In this document: positions 15,449 to 23,778 of the stretch, piece by piece
Layout of the letters: the number at the start of each line of letters is the position of its first letter
Position numbering within the stretch: position 1 is the stretch's first letter
Assembly: GCA_963803245.1 (NCBI GenBank)
Contig: CAWDLI010000014.1
Coordinates: 27,522-91,521, forward strand
Length of the DNA stretch: 64,000 nucleotides
DNA from: JACVRW01 sp963803245
Lineage (GTDB): Bacteria; Actinomycetota; Thermoleophilia; Solirubrobacterales; Thermoleophilaceae
Direction: 5' to 3'
The notes under the pieces: model-generated
The model's input: only the letters and a program-made list of their open reading frames with translations
Told to the model about the DNA's origin: nothing
Database searches by the model: none
Program-made: the position numbers and the translations under genes

Positions 15449-16208
15449 CCATCCCGCCGGTGATGTTCACCGCCTGACCCGTCATCTCGCTGGCGTCGTC
15501 GGACGCAAGGAAGAGCGTCAGGCCGGCCACGTCCTCGGGCTCCTGGAAGCGCCCCATCGGGATGCCCGACATCCAGCGCTCCCTGATCGAGTCCTTCGGC
15601 TCGCCGGTCATCTCGTTCTCCCAGGCGTACTCGCGCTCCATCATGTCCGTGTTCACGATTCCCGGGCAGACGCAGTTGAGGCGCACGTGGGGAGCCACCT
15701 CGACCGCCACCGCCCGCGTGAAGTTGATGACGGCGGCCTTGGAGGCGCAGTAGTGGCTGAACAGCTTGTAGCCGCGCTTGCCGGCCTGGGAGGCGGTGCT
15801 CACCACCGCCCCGCTGCCGCGCTCGAGCATGTGCGGCAGCACCGCCTGCGTGCAGAGGAACACCCCCTTGGCGTTCACGTCCATGTTGAGGTCCCACTCC
15901 TCCTCGGTGAGCTCGACCGTGGGCTTCATCGTGATCGTGCCGGCGTTGTTGATCAGGATGTCGATGCGGCCCAGCTCCGAGATCGCGCGGTCCACCGTCT
16001 CGCGGACGGCCTTCGAGTCGGTCACGTCGAGCTGCATCGCCAGCTGGTCGCCGCCCAGCTCGGCGGCCGTGGCCGCCACGCCGTCGCCGTTCAGGTCCGT
16101 CAGGCAGACCCGGGCGCCCTCTCCGGCGAACGCGGTGGCGATCGCCTTCCCGATGCCCTGTGCGGCTCCTGTCACGAGGACGTTCTTGTCGCCAAAACGC
16201 TCTGCCAT
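15438..16208 (-). CDS. SDR oxidoreductase, polyol-dehydrogenase-like (paralogue of 12683-13465)
   Basis: 256 residues, ATG at 16208; GGAGG is nine bases upstream. Motifs: TGAAQGIGKAIATAF, LTDLN (Asp after the second strand, NAD-type), NNAGTITMKP, STASQAGKRGYKLFSHYCASKAAV with Ser, Tyr and Lys, and a C-terminal INGGMVMD-like tail. Similarity to the SDR at 12683 is strong in every motif, suggesting duplication within this locus. It is last in the operon after the creatininase-family gene, separated by 45 bp. Confidence 0.8.
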   Translation of the reverse strand: MAERFGDKNVLVTGAAQGIGKAIATAFAGEGARVCLTDLNGDGVAATAAELGGDQLAMQLDVTDSKAVRETVDRAISELGRIDILINNAGTITMKPTVELTEEEWDLNMDVNAKGVFLCTQAVLPHMLERGSGAVVSTASQAGKRGYKLFSHYCASKAAVINFTRAVAVEVAPHVRLNCVCPGIVNTDMMEREYAWENEMTGEPKDSIRERWMSGIPMGRFQEPEDVAGLTLFLASDDASEMTGQAVNITGGMVMD

Positions 16209-16253
16209 GTCGTTGTTCCTCCGTTGGGTGGCTGGAAGCTGGTCGCCTGAGGA

Positions 16254-17111
16254 TCAGGCCTTGTTGATGAACGGCCGGCTCTTGATCTCGATCGGCACCT
16301 TGCGAAGCGCTTCGAGCGCCTCGGCCAGGTACTCGGCGAAGCGCTGGAAGATCTGGTCGCCCTTCTCCGCGGTCGCGCGGTTGGGGTTCCCGATCACGCC
16401 GTGATCGGCGAACTCCTCGTGGTCCATCGGGAAGTAGAAGTACTCGTAGCCCTTGAACTTGGCGTCCCATGCGCCATCGGCCTTGTCGAACTCGTCCGGC
16501 AGCCACTCGGGCGCGTGCGCCCGCGCGTCCACGGCGCGGTCCATGCGGACGTTCGCCGGGTTGTAGGCGAGCATGATCGACGTCTCCTGCTCGCTGGCGT
16601 GCCAGCCGGGCGTCTCCTCCGGCGGGTTCTCCATGAGGTCCTCGATCAGCCCCAGGTAGCGCTCCCCGTAGGGCTTGAACATCGCGATCATGGCGCCCGT
16701 CTCGTAGCGCAGCTGGCGCATGATCGGGTCGGTGACCTTCGTGTTCGAGGTGTGCCCGTTCACGAAGATCAGGCGGTTGAAGCCGTGGTGGATGAGCGAG
16801 CGAGCCGTGTCGTGGATCACGGATGCGACCGTGGAGCCGCGGAAGGTGACGGTGCCCATGCCGCTCTCGGGCTGACGCAGGTGCTGTGGGCTGTAGCCGG
16901 TCCAGATCGGGGGCGCGTAGAGCGTGTCGGCCAGCTCGGCGGCGCGCCTGCACACCTCCATCGCGTTGTAGATGTCCGTGCCGAGCGGCATGTGGTCGCC
17001 GTGCATCTCGACGGATCCGAGCGGTATGAGGATGCTGTCGTCCTTCTCGAGATGAGCACGGACGTCAGGGGGGCCGAGATCGAGCAGCGACCTCGAGTGC
17101 AGCGTTGTCAT
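16254..17111 (-). CDS. Creatininase-family hydrolase
   Basis: 285 residues, ATG at 17111, overlapping the Gfo/Idh/MocA stop by ATGA. The metal-binding motif is LIPLGSVEMHGDHMPLGTD (Glu, His, Asp), and FVNGHTSNT supplies another His. EQETS near residue 175 likely gives a further acidic ligand. The family hydrolyses cyclic amides and beta-dicarbonyl or lactone-like rings; members include creatininase and enzymes of cofactor maturation. From memory, a creatininase-like gene sits with inositol dehydrogenases in Thermotoga inositol catabolism as a diketo-inositol hydrolase; that parallel drives the interpretation but is not proven here. Confidence 0.8.
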   Translation of the reverse strand: MTTLHSRSLLDLGPPDVRAHLEKDDSILIPLGSVEMHGDHMPLGTDIYNAMEVCRRAAELADTLYAPPIWTGYSPQHLRQPESGMGTVTFRGSTVASVIHDTARSLIHHGFNRLIFVNGHTSNTKVTDPIMRQLRYETGAMIAMFKPYGERYLGLIEDLMENPPEETPGWHASEQETSIMLAYNPANVRMDRAVDARAHAPEWLPDEFDKADGAWDAKFKGYEYFYFPMDHEEFADHGVIGNPNRATAEKGDQIFQRFAEYLAEALEALRKVPIEIKSRPFINKA

Positions 17112-18106
17112 ATGGCGGGCTCCGCGTCTGCCCCGGCTCCGGCCGGCCGGTCCATTCCGGCTGCCCGAACGAGGCGATCGATTGTGTCCAGGGTCCGCAG
17201 CGTCTCCGCCGCCGTCACGCGCGGCTCTCCGTCTCCGGATGCCGCCGCGGTGAAGTTCTCTATCTCGAGGAAGTACGAGTCGTCGCCCTCGGTCGCAATC
17301 TCCTCGACGGCGCCGTCGCGCGTGAGCAGCAGCTTCATCGGCGGCTGGTGCGGGTACCAGGGCGTGGGGATGTGCATCTCGCCCTCGGTGCCGAGCACAG
17401 TGAGGCCGAACTCGAGCGGCGCCTGGATGCTGCAGTCGAACGTCGCGAGCGCACCGTCCGGATAGGCCATCGAGCCCGCGAAGCGCTGGTCCACCCCGCT
17501 CTCGGACAGGCGCGCCACGCCCGACACCTCGCTCGGCGGTCCGCCGAGGAGGTGGTTGGAGAAGCTCACGCAGTAGCACCCCACGTCGCGCAGGGCGCCG
17601 CCGGCCAGGTCCGCGCTGTAGCGGACGTCCTTGGACGGCTCCTCGACCTCGAAGTGGAACCAGGACCGCACGATCACGGGCTCGCCGATGGCACCCTCGC
17701 GGACCAGCTCGCCGGCCCGGAGCGTCTGGGGGTGATGGCGGTACATGAAGGCCTCCATCAGGAGGCGCCCACGCGTCTCGGCGAGCGCGAACAGCGCGGC
17801 GGCCTCCTCGGCCGTCGGGGTGAGCGGCTTCTCGCAGAGCACGTGCTTCCCGGCCTCCAGGGCCCGCCGTGTCCACTCGGCGTGGAGGCCGTTGGGCAGC
17901 GAGATGTAGAGGCAGTCCGCCTCGTCGTCGGCCAGCAGCTCCTCGTAGCTCCCGTACGCCCGCGGGATCCCGCGCTCGCTCGCGTAGCTCTGGGCCCGGC
18001 CGAGGTCCCTGCTGGCCACGGCCAGCAGCTCCGCCCGCTCGGAGCGGGCGAACGCCGGCAGCACGAGATCGTTGATGGCGGCTGTCGAGACGACGCCCCA
18101 GCGCAT
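17108..18106 (-). CDS. Gfo/Idh/MocA family NAD(P)-dependent dehydrogenase
   Basis: 332 residues, ATG at 18106 with GGAGGGGG upstream. It has a Rossmann start (MRWGVVSTAAIND), the family Lys in KHVLCEKPLTP, EAFMYRHHPQ before the second domain, and a beta-sheet dimerisation domain. The closest motif set is that of trans-dihydrodiol / xylose dehydrogenases and inositol dehydrogenases; EAFMYRHHPQ is common to the former. It lies between the zinc dehydrogenase and the creatininase, so it may act as an inositol- or sugar-oxidising partner. The substrate is not deducible from motifs. Confidence 0.8.
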   Translation of the reverse strand: MRWGVVSTAAINDLVLPAFARSERAELLAVASRDLGRAQSYASERGIPRAYGSYEELLADDEADCLYISLPNGLHAEWTRRALEAGKHVLCEKPLTPTAEEAAALFALAETRGRLLMEAFMYRHHPQTLRAGELVREGAIGEPVIVRSWFHFEVEEPSKDVRYSADLAGGALRDVGCYCVSFSNHLLGGPPSEVSGVARLSESGVDQRFAGSMAYPDGALATFDCSIQAPLEFGLTVLGTEGEMHIPTPWYPHQPPMKLLLTRDGAVEEIATEGDDSYFLEIENFTAAASGDGEPRVTAAETLRTLDTIDRLVRAAGMDRPAGAGADAEPAI

Positions 18107-18133
18107 TTCCGCTCCCCCTCCTCGTGCCCGGCG

Positions 18134-19303
18134 CTAGGCCGCCAGGCCCGGCTTGACGAGGATCTTGCCGTCGGCCCGGTTCTTCGTCTCCTCGACCGCG
18201 TCCACGAGACCCGCGAGCGGGTGCCGCTTCGTGATCGCGTGCTCCATCTGGATCTTCCCGGAGCCCATCAGGGCGATCACGTTCGGGAAGTCCCAGGTGC
18301 CGCAGTGCCCGAGCGTTCCGTGCACCGAGGAGCCCTTCAGCTGGTGCCTGATGAACTGAAGCTCGGCGGGACGCGCGTCCATTCCTACGACGGCGACCTT
18401 GCCGCCCACGCCGATGGTCTGCTCGATCGTGTCCATCACCGCCGCGAAGTTGCCGGTGCACTCGACGGCCATGGCCACGCCCTCTCCCTTGGTCACCTCT
18501 TCGACCAGGGCCACGAAGTCGGTCTCGCGGGGATCGACCGCGTGGGTGGCGCCCATCTTCTCGGCGAGCGCCAGCCGCCCGGGCAGCGTCTCGGCGCAGA
18601 ACACGTGCGCGGCGCCTGCCGCGTTCGCGAGCGCCACGGCGGCGAGCCCGATCGGGCCGGCCCCGAAGACGGCCACGGACCGTCCGGGCTGGAAGCCGCC
18701 CGCCCTCGTGAACATGCCCTCGTAGACCACGCTCGTGGGCTCCGACATCGCGCCGACCTCGAGCGCCTTCTCCTCGCTGCCGTAGCGCTCGAGGAGCCCG
18801 TTGAGGGACCAGCAGTGCTTCACGTCCACCACCGCGTACTCCGCGAAGCCGCCGTCGATCGTGAAGCCGAGGTCCTCCACGTACTTGCACTGGTTCCAGT
18901 AGCCGCCACGGCAGGGGTTGCAGACCCCGCACCACTGGATCTCCTCCGCCGTGGCAAGGTCGCCGATCTCGAACTCGGTCACGTTGCTTCCGACCGCCAC
19001 CACCTTGCCGGCGAACTCGTGTCCAGTCACCACGGGACAGCGCATGTGGTACGGCAGCAGCATGTAGCCCTCGTCCGTGGTCTCGAACATGTGAACGTCC
19101 GATCCGCAGATGCCGCACGCGCCGATCTGGAGGATGATCTCGCGCGGGCCGGGGCCGGCGGGGTCCGGGCGCTCCTCGAGGGAGACGGTGGGGTGCCGGT
19201 AGACCTCGTTTGCGTTCACGGCCCAGCGGCGAGCCTCGTTCTCGGGAGAGACCGTGACCCCTTCCCTGGGCGCCCACTCAGCGTCTACGACGATGGCCTT
19301 CAC
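18134..19303 (-). CDS. Zinc-dependent dehydrogenase, inosose/polyol type
   Basis: 389 residues, GTG at 19303 with AGGAGG seven bases upstream (19311-19316). The N-terminus has an extra ~30 residues before the usual domain. Zinc ligands are in ACGICGSDVHMF and CPVVTGHEFAGKVV, and the structural zinc loop is CGVCNPCRGGYWNQC. The nucleotide-binding motif is VFGAGPIGLAAVAL. The length and the extended N-terminus resemble zinc dehydrogenases annotated as scyllo-inosose 3-dehydrogenases. Together with the Gfo/Idh/MocA and creatininase genes just downstream (28-bp and overlapping junctions) this gives the three-gene set I recall from Thermotoga inositol catabolism. Alternative: an unrelated sorbitol-type dehydrogenase. 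Confidence 0.75.
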   Translation of the reverse strand: MKAIVVDAEWAPREGVTVSPENEARRWAVNANEVYRHPTVSLEERPDPAGPGPREIILQIGACGICGSDVHMFETTDEGYMLLPYHMRCPVVTGHEFAGKVVAVGSNVTEFEIGDLATAEEIQWCGVCNPCRGGYWNQCKYVEDLGFTIDGGFAEYAVVDVKHCWSLNGLLERYGSEEKALEVGAMSEPTSVVYEGMFTRAGGFQPGRSVAVFGAGPIGLAAVALANAAGAAHVFCAETLPGRLALAEKMGATHAVDPRETDFVALVEEVTKGEGVAMAVECTGNFAAVMDTIEQTIGVGGKVAVVGMDARPAELQFIRHQLKGSSVHGTLGHCGTWDFPNVIALMGSGKIQMEHAITKRHPLAGLVDAVEETKNRADGKILVKPGLAA

Positions 19304-19340
19304 GTCTCGTCCTCCTAGGTTGCTCGGTGCGGTGACAAGG

Positions 19341-19976
19341 TCAGAACGTCTTCGGGGTGTCGATCCAGATGTATTCGGTGACTTCGTCGGCGGCGTTGGC
19401 CAGCCGGTGCGGGATCGTGCTCGGAAATGAGATGGAGTCGCCGGGGTCGAGGAAATAGATGTCGTCCCCGATCCAGACCTTGAGCCGTCCGGCGAGGACC
19501 ATTCCCCACTCCTCGCCCTCGTGGGTCACGGGCTCGTCACCCATCGTCGCGCCGACGTCGTAGCGCCCGTAGATCGCCTCGATCGTCTCGGTGCTGTCCG
19601 GCGAAGCCAGCTCGAAGTGGATTCCCGGTCCCATCGATCCCGCGAACGCCGGGGCAAGGGCGCGCCGGTCGTCCTTTCGCACCACCCGGTCCTGCGACGG
19701 TCCCGTCTCCGAGAAGAAGTAGATCAGCGTGGTGTCGAGTGCCCCGGCCAGGCGCTTCAGCACCGATATCGAGGGCTCCACCCGACCGCGCTCGACGTCG
19801 CTTATCAGGGAAGCCGACACACCCGCGAGCTCCGCGAGCCCGCGCATGGTGAGCCGGTGCTCCTGCCGAAGCTCCTTCAGCCGCTGGGCGATCGGGGGCT
19901 CCGACACCTTGGCCGCGGCCGCGTCGGGCGACGATTGCACCTTCGTCTTTCGCTTCCCGCCGTTCCTTGCTGTCAT
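19341..19976 (-). CDS. XRE-family regulator with C-terminal cupin domain
   Basis: 211 residues, ATG at 19976 with GGGAG seven bases upstream. The helix-turn-helix spans about residues 30-80 (LKELRQEHRLTMRGLAELAGVSASLISDVERGRVEPS), the linker follows, and the cupin barrel ends with EEWGMVLAGRLKVWIGDD and LDPGDSISFPSTIPHRLAN. HTH-cupin regulators sense small catabolites and control transport or polyamine- and amino-acid-type catabolic genes. It follows the two permease genes in the same operon with a 14-bp gap, so it is likely the local regulator. Whether it binds the palindromes at 15.1 and 25.1 kb is untested. Confidence 0.85.
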   Translation of the reverse strand: MTARNGGKRKTKVQSSPDAAAAKVSEPPIAQRLKELRQEHRLTMRGLAELAGVSASLISDVERGRVEPSISVLKRLAGALDTTLIYFFSETGPSQDRVVRKDDRRALAPAFAGSMGPGIHFELASPDSTETIEAIYGRYDVGATMGDEPVTHEGEEWGMVLAGRLKVWIGDDIYFLDPGDSISFPSTIPHRLANAADEVTEYIWIDTPKTF

Positions 19977-19990
19977 CGATTTACTCCCTG

Positions 19991-20884
19991 TCACCGTTGA
20001 CCACCGAGCGTGCCGATCCTACGCGGTGAATCCGGCCGTCCCCGGAGCGCACCGGTGAGCAGCGTCGTGCCGGCGATGATCAGCACGATGGACGCCACGC
20101 CTATAAGGGTGAAGATCGCGTTGATCTCCGGTGTGAACCCAAATCGGAGCTGGTTCCACACATAAACCGGAAGCGTGATGTCCACGCCCGCGAGGAAGAA
20201 GGTGACGATGATCTCGTCGAAGGAGACCGTGAACCCGAGCAGCGCGGCGGCGAGCAGCGCCACCCGGAGCTGCGGCAGGGTCACGTTGATGAAGGTCTTG
20301 ATCCGTCCGGCGCCCAGGTCCATGGACGCGTGCTCGAGCGTCGGGTCCATTGTCCTCAGCCGGGTGAGGATCACGAACATGATGATCGGCGTGACGAACG
20401 AGGCGTGTCCGATCACGATCGCGAGGAAGCCGGGCTTCAGCTCGATGCTGCGGAACACCACCAGCAGCGAGATCCCCAGCACCACGCCGGGCAGCACGAT
20501 CGGCACGGCCAGGAGCCCCTGGATGATGCCCTGGGTGCGACGGCCGAGCACTCGGTGCACGAGCAGCGCGAAGGCGGTACCGAGCACCACGCCGATCGCC
20601 ACCGCCAGCACCGTGACCTTGAAGCTGTAGAACGCCGCCTCCTTGAGCCTGTCGTTCTGAGCCATCCCGTCGTACCAGCGGGTCGTGAAGCCGGCGAAGG
20701 GAAGAGTCTGCGTCTCGCTGTCGTTGAACGAGAACAGCGCGATCACGAAGAGCGGCGCGTAGAGGAACAGGTAGAGCCCGCCGATGAAGACGGCCGTTCC
20801 CACCCGCCCGGCGATCGAACGGATCAGCGTCCAGGGGGAGTCCCTCTCCGCCGCCGGGTGCACCACCACGGGAGCGCTACTCAA
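19991..20884 (-). CDS. ABC transporter permease, PotC-like
   Basis: 297 residues. TTG start at 20884 is fixed by GGAGG six bases upstream. It has about six hydrophobic helices. The coupling-loop motif lies in EHASMDLGAGRIKTFINVTLPQL (the EAA-like loop), matching spermidine/putrescine-type inner-membrane permeases. It overlaps the PotB-like gene by 8 bp and precedes the regulator. The substrate is inferred only from family: polyamine, iron or sugar-polyol importers share this permease class. Confidence 0.83.
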   Translation of the reverse strand: MSSAPVVVHPAAERDSPWTLIRSIAGRVGTAVFIGGLYLFLYAPLFVIALFSFNDSETQTLPFAGFTTRWYDGMAQNDRLKEAAFYSFKVTVLAVAIGVVLGTAFALLVHRVLGRRTQGIIQGLLAVPIVLPGVVLGISLLVVFRSIELKPGFLAIVIGHASFVTPIIMFVILTRLRTMDPTLEHASMDLGAGRIKTFINVTLPQLRVALLAAALLGFTVSFDEIIVTFFLAGVDITLPVYVWNQLRFGFTPEINAIFTLIGVASIVLIIAGTTLLTGALRGRPDSPRRIGTLGGQR

Positions 20885-21785
20885 AGCGGGCCTCCGTGCG
20901 CGAGAAGTACGACACCAGCGAGAGGAAGACGAGCGAGGTGAGCATGATGCTCACCGCGATCGCGGCGCCGAACGGCCAGTTGTTGGCGGTGCCGAACTGC
21001 TGGATGATGATCGAGCCGAGCATCGTCCCCTCCACGCCGCCCACCATCTGGGGAGTCACGTAGTCGCCGAACGCGAGGACGAATCCGATCGCGAAGCCGA
21101 TCGCCACGCCCGGCCGGCTGAGCGGCCAGACGACGCGCCAGAAGGTTCGCCACGCGCTCGCACCACAGTCGGCGGAGGCCTCGTAGACGCTGTCCGGAAT
21201 CCGCTCGAGCACCGTGTAGGACGCGAGGAAGACGTAGGGGATGACGATGTAGGTGAGCGTCAGCACCACCGTGGTCCTCGAGTAGAGGAACGCGTCGGAT
21301 GGCTCGGACAGGAGGCCCGTGCTCGTGAGGAAGCCGTTCAGGATCCCGCGCTCGCCGAGGATGATCCGCCAGGCGAACACGCGCAGGAGGAAGCTCACCC
21401 AGAGCGGCACGAGGATCAGAAGGGCGGCCGCGAGCTTGAAGCGCCCCAGCTTGCGCACCACGATGTAGGCGGCCGGATAGGCGATGGCGGTGGCAATCCC
21501 GGCCGCCATGAGCGAGATCACGAACGTGCGGGTGAAGAGCGTCCGCACGACCTCGGAGTTGATCGCCTCCCGGTAGTTCTCGATGTTGAAGGTCTGCACG
21601 ACCGTCCCGAGGTCGTTCTCCCAAAGGCTGTAGAGGACCAGGAAGATGTTCGGCGCCAGGACGAGCAGCGCGATCCAGAGGATCGCCGGCGTGAGCAGCA
21701 GGGCCTTGATCCCGGTGTCGCGGGCGACCTCGCGGCGCACGGACGCCTTCTGCAGCGGTGGGGGCGCTTCTGCGGTGGCGCTCAC
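20877..21785 (-). CDS. ABC transporter permease, PotB-like
   Basis: 302 residues, GTG at 21785 overlapping the ATPase stop (GTGA). Six predicted transmembrane segments start with LLLTPAILWIALLVLAPNIFLVLY. The coupling loop EASADCGASAWRTFWRVVWPLSRPG is the EAA-like motif of PotB-type permeases. Together with the PotC-like partner and the ATPase it makes a complete inner-membrane importer; the solute-binding protein is missing from this operon and from the rest of the window. Confidence 0.83.
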   Translation of the reverse strand: MSATAEAPPPLQKASVRREVARDTGIKALLLTPAILWIALLVLAPNIFLVLYSLWENDLGTVVQTFNIENYREAINSEVVRTLFTRTFVISLMAAGIATAIAYPAAYIVVRKLGRFKLAAALLILVPLWVSFLLRVFAWRIILGERGILNGFLTSTGLLSEPSDAFLYSRTTVVLTLTYIVIPYVFLASYTVLERIPDSVYEASADCGASAWRTFWRVVWPLSRPGVAIGFAIGFVLAFGDYVTPQMVGGVEGTMLGSIIIQQFGTANNWPFGAAIAVSIMLTSLVFLSLVSYFSRTEARFE

Positions 21786-22933
21786 ACCACATCCTGGTCG
21801 AGGCCCTGCGGCGGCTCCGTGTCCGCGACGGTGACGGCGGCGTCGAGCTGCCAGCCGATCTCGACCGACTGCCCGGGGAGGAACGGCTCCTTGCCGGAGG
21901 CCCGGACCGTGAGCGTCTGCTCCCCGGCCTGCACCAGCACCTGCTGCTCGTGGCCCAGGAAGAGCGTCTCGCGCACGTGCGCCGTGGCCCGATTCGGCAG
22001 CGAGGCGCTCTCCGGCCCGATCTTCACGTCCTCGGGCCGCAGGCTGACCGTGAACTGGTCCGCGGGGGGCGGGCCGGCCAGGCGCAGCGGCAGTCCGCCC
22101 GTCTCGACCTGCCCGTTCACGACGTGACACTCGAGCAGGTTGGTCTTGCCGATGAAGCGGGCCACGAACGACGTGGCGGGGCGGCGGTAGACATCGTCGG
22201 GCGAGGCCACCTGCTCGATGCGCCCGTTGTTCATGACCGCGAGCCGATGGCTCATCCCGAGCGCCTCGGCCTGGTCGTGCGTCACGTACACGAAGGTGAT
22301 GCCGGTGTCGCGCTGCAGGTGGCGGAGCACCAGCAGCATGTGCTCGCGGAGCTTCAGGTCGAGTGCCCCGAGAGGCTCGTCGAGGAGCAGGACCTTGGGC
22401 TGCGCCACGAGCGCCCGCGCCAGGGCGATCCGCTGGCGCTGGCCGCCGGACAGCTGGTGGGGACGGCGCTTCTCGTAGCCCGTCATCTCCACCCGCTCGA
22501 GCATGTCGCGCACGCGCCCGCCGCGGTCCTGCCGGGGCACGTTCGCCATCTTCAGGGGATAGGCGACGTTGTCCTCGACCGTCATGTGCGGGAACAGCGC
22601 GTACTGCTGGAACACGGTGTTCACGTCCCGCTTGTACGGCGGCACCCTGCTCACATCGCGTCCGGCCAGCGACACGATGCCGGCGGTCGGGCGCTCGAAG
22701 CCGGCGATCACCCGCAGCGTCGTGGTCTTCCCGCTGCCGCTCGGGCCGAGAATCGAGAAGAACTCGCTCTCGCCGACCGAGAAGCTCACGTCGTCGACGG
22801 CGGGCGGCTCGCCCGTCGTATAGACCTTGCTCACGCGCGCCAGCTCGAGGATCGTCTCCCTCGCGGCCGGCGGACCCGAGGGGTCGACGTCCCCGCCCGG
22901 GTCGTTCTGTGCGAGCGCCGCCGGCTCAGGCAT
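21782..22933 (-). CDS. ABC transporter ATP-binding protein, PotA-like
   Basis: 383 residues, ATG at 22933. Walker A GPSGSGKTTT, Q-loop VFQQYALFPH, signature LSGGQRQR, Walker B VLLLDEPLGALD, switch His in VTHDQAEA. The C-terminal ~130 residues carry a TOBE-type regulatory domain (FTVSLRPEDVKIG, VRETLFLGHEQQVLV), as in spermidine/putrescine ATPases. First transporter gene after the aldolase (8-bp gap), followed by the two permeases. A CTG four codons upstream is a possible alternative start. Confidence 0.88.
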   Translation of the reverse strand: MPEPAALAQNDPGGDVDPSGPPAARETILELARVSKVYTTGEPPAVDDVSFSVGESEFFSILGPSGSGKTTTLRVIAGFERPTAGIVSLAGRDVSRVPPYKRDVNTVFQQYALFPHMTVEDNVAYPLKMANVPRQDRGGRVRDMLERVEMTGYEKRRPHQLSGGQRQRIALARALVAQPKVLLLDEPLGALDLKLREHMLLVLRHLQRDTGITFVYVTHDQAEALGMSHRLAVMNNGRIEQVASPDDVYRRPATSFVARFIGKTNLLECHVVNGQVETGGLPLRLAGPPPADQFTVSLRPEDVKIGPESASLPNRATAHVRETLFLGHEQQVLVQAGEQTLTVRASGKEPFLPGQSVEIGWQLDAAVTVADTEPPQGLDQDVV

Positions 22934-22941
22934 CCGCGTTC

Positions 22942-23778
22942 TCAGGTCGCGATGAGTCCACCGAGGTTCTCCTGGAGCGCCTGCTCCGGGTCTTGGCGGT
23001 CCTTCACCACCGCACAGATCGCGCGCGTCATCGCCTCCGGATTCGCGTGCTGGAAGATGTTGCGGCCGATCGAGCACCCGCTCGCGCCACCGTCGAGTGC
23101 GGCGGCGATCTTGTTGAGCAGGTCGAGGTCTGACTCGCGCGAGCCGCCCGCCACCACCACGGGCACCGGCACGCAGCCCACGATCTCGGCGAATCCCTCC
23201 GCCGAGCCCGGCCAGTTGCTCTTCACGATGTCGGCCCCGCACTCCACGCACAGCCGGGCGCTGCGCTTGAGGTAGGGCAGCCCCCATTCGCCGGCGTAGT
23301 CGGCCTCGCCGTAGTAGGCATTGGGGTACTCGGCCTCGGCCACGAACGGCATCCCCGCACGCGCGCACGCCTCGCCCAGCTCCGCGGTGAGGCTGATCAC
23401 GTCCGGCTCGTTGTCGGGCGCGAAGGGCAGCAATGCCACGACGCCGTCGGCACCCAGCTCGGCCGCGCGCTCGACGGAGCAGATCAGCCGCTCCTGATGG
23501 GGAACGCCCCCGCGGCTCGCGGTGGCCGTGACCTTGACGACCACGCCGAAGTCCCTCGAGCGCGACAGCATCGGCGCGAGCGACTCGATCAGCCCCGGCG
23601 CGAGGAAGGCGCAGTTCGCCCCACCCTGCATCGCGGCCAGCACCATCTCCGCGGGATCCTCGAGGCCGGGCATGACCTCGGGGGCGCTGGTCCCGTGCGA
23701 GAAGGCGAACATCACCGTCCTGCTCGTGTCGGGATCCAGGATCCGACGTAGGCGCAGCTGCTTACCGGATGACGTCAA
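22942..23778 (-). CDS. LsrF/DhnA-type class I aldolase
   Basis: 278 residues, TTG at 23778, with GGAG six bases upstream and a TTGA overlap with the UPF0261 stop. It belongs to the class I aldolase family of LsrF, DhnA/FbaB and archaeal AroA'-type enzymes. The Schiff-base Lys is in ADIVKSNWPGS; VVVAGGSRESD and IGRNIFQHANPEAMTRAI are the typical C-terminal motifs. Such enzymes cleave or form C-C bonds in sugar phosphates or transfer acetyl groups. Placement between a Tm-1-like protein and an importer suggests the carbon-chain-cleaving step of the pathway. I cannot name the substrate. Confidence 0.8.
   Translation of the reverse strand: MTSSGKQLRLRRILDPDTSRTVMFAFSHGTSAPEVMPGLEDPAEMVLAAMQGGANCAFLAPGLIESLAPMLSRSRDFGVVVKVTATASRGGVPHQERLICSVERAAELGADGVVALLPFAPDNEPDVISLTAELGEACARAGMPFVAEAEYPNAYYGEADYAGEWGLPYLKRSARLCVECGADIVKSNWPGSAEGFAEIVGCVPVPVVVAGGSRESDLDLLNKIAAALDGGASGCSIGRNIFQHANPEAMTRAICAVVKDRQDPEQALQENLGGLIAT

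Noticed and set aside
16254..19277. 1007-residue minus-strand open frame covering three genes
   Set aside because: Its N-terminal ~720 residues are a shadow of the zinc dehydrogenase and the Gfo/Idh/MocA gene; only the creatininase-like end is real.
17105..19318. 737-residue plus-strand open frame antisense to the catabolic genes
   Set aside because: Highly His/Arg/Val-rich and motif-free; it is the reverse shadow of two dehydrogenase genes.
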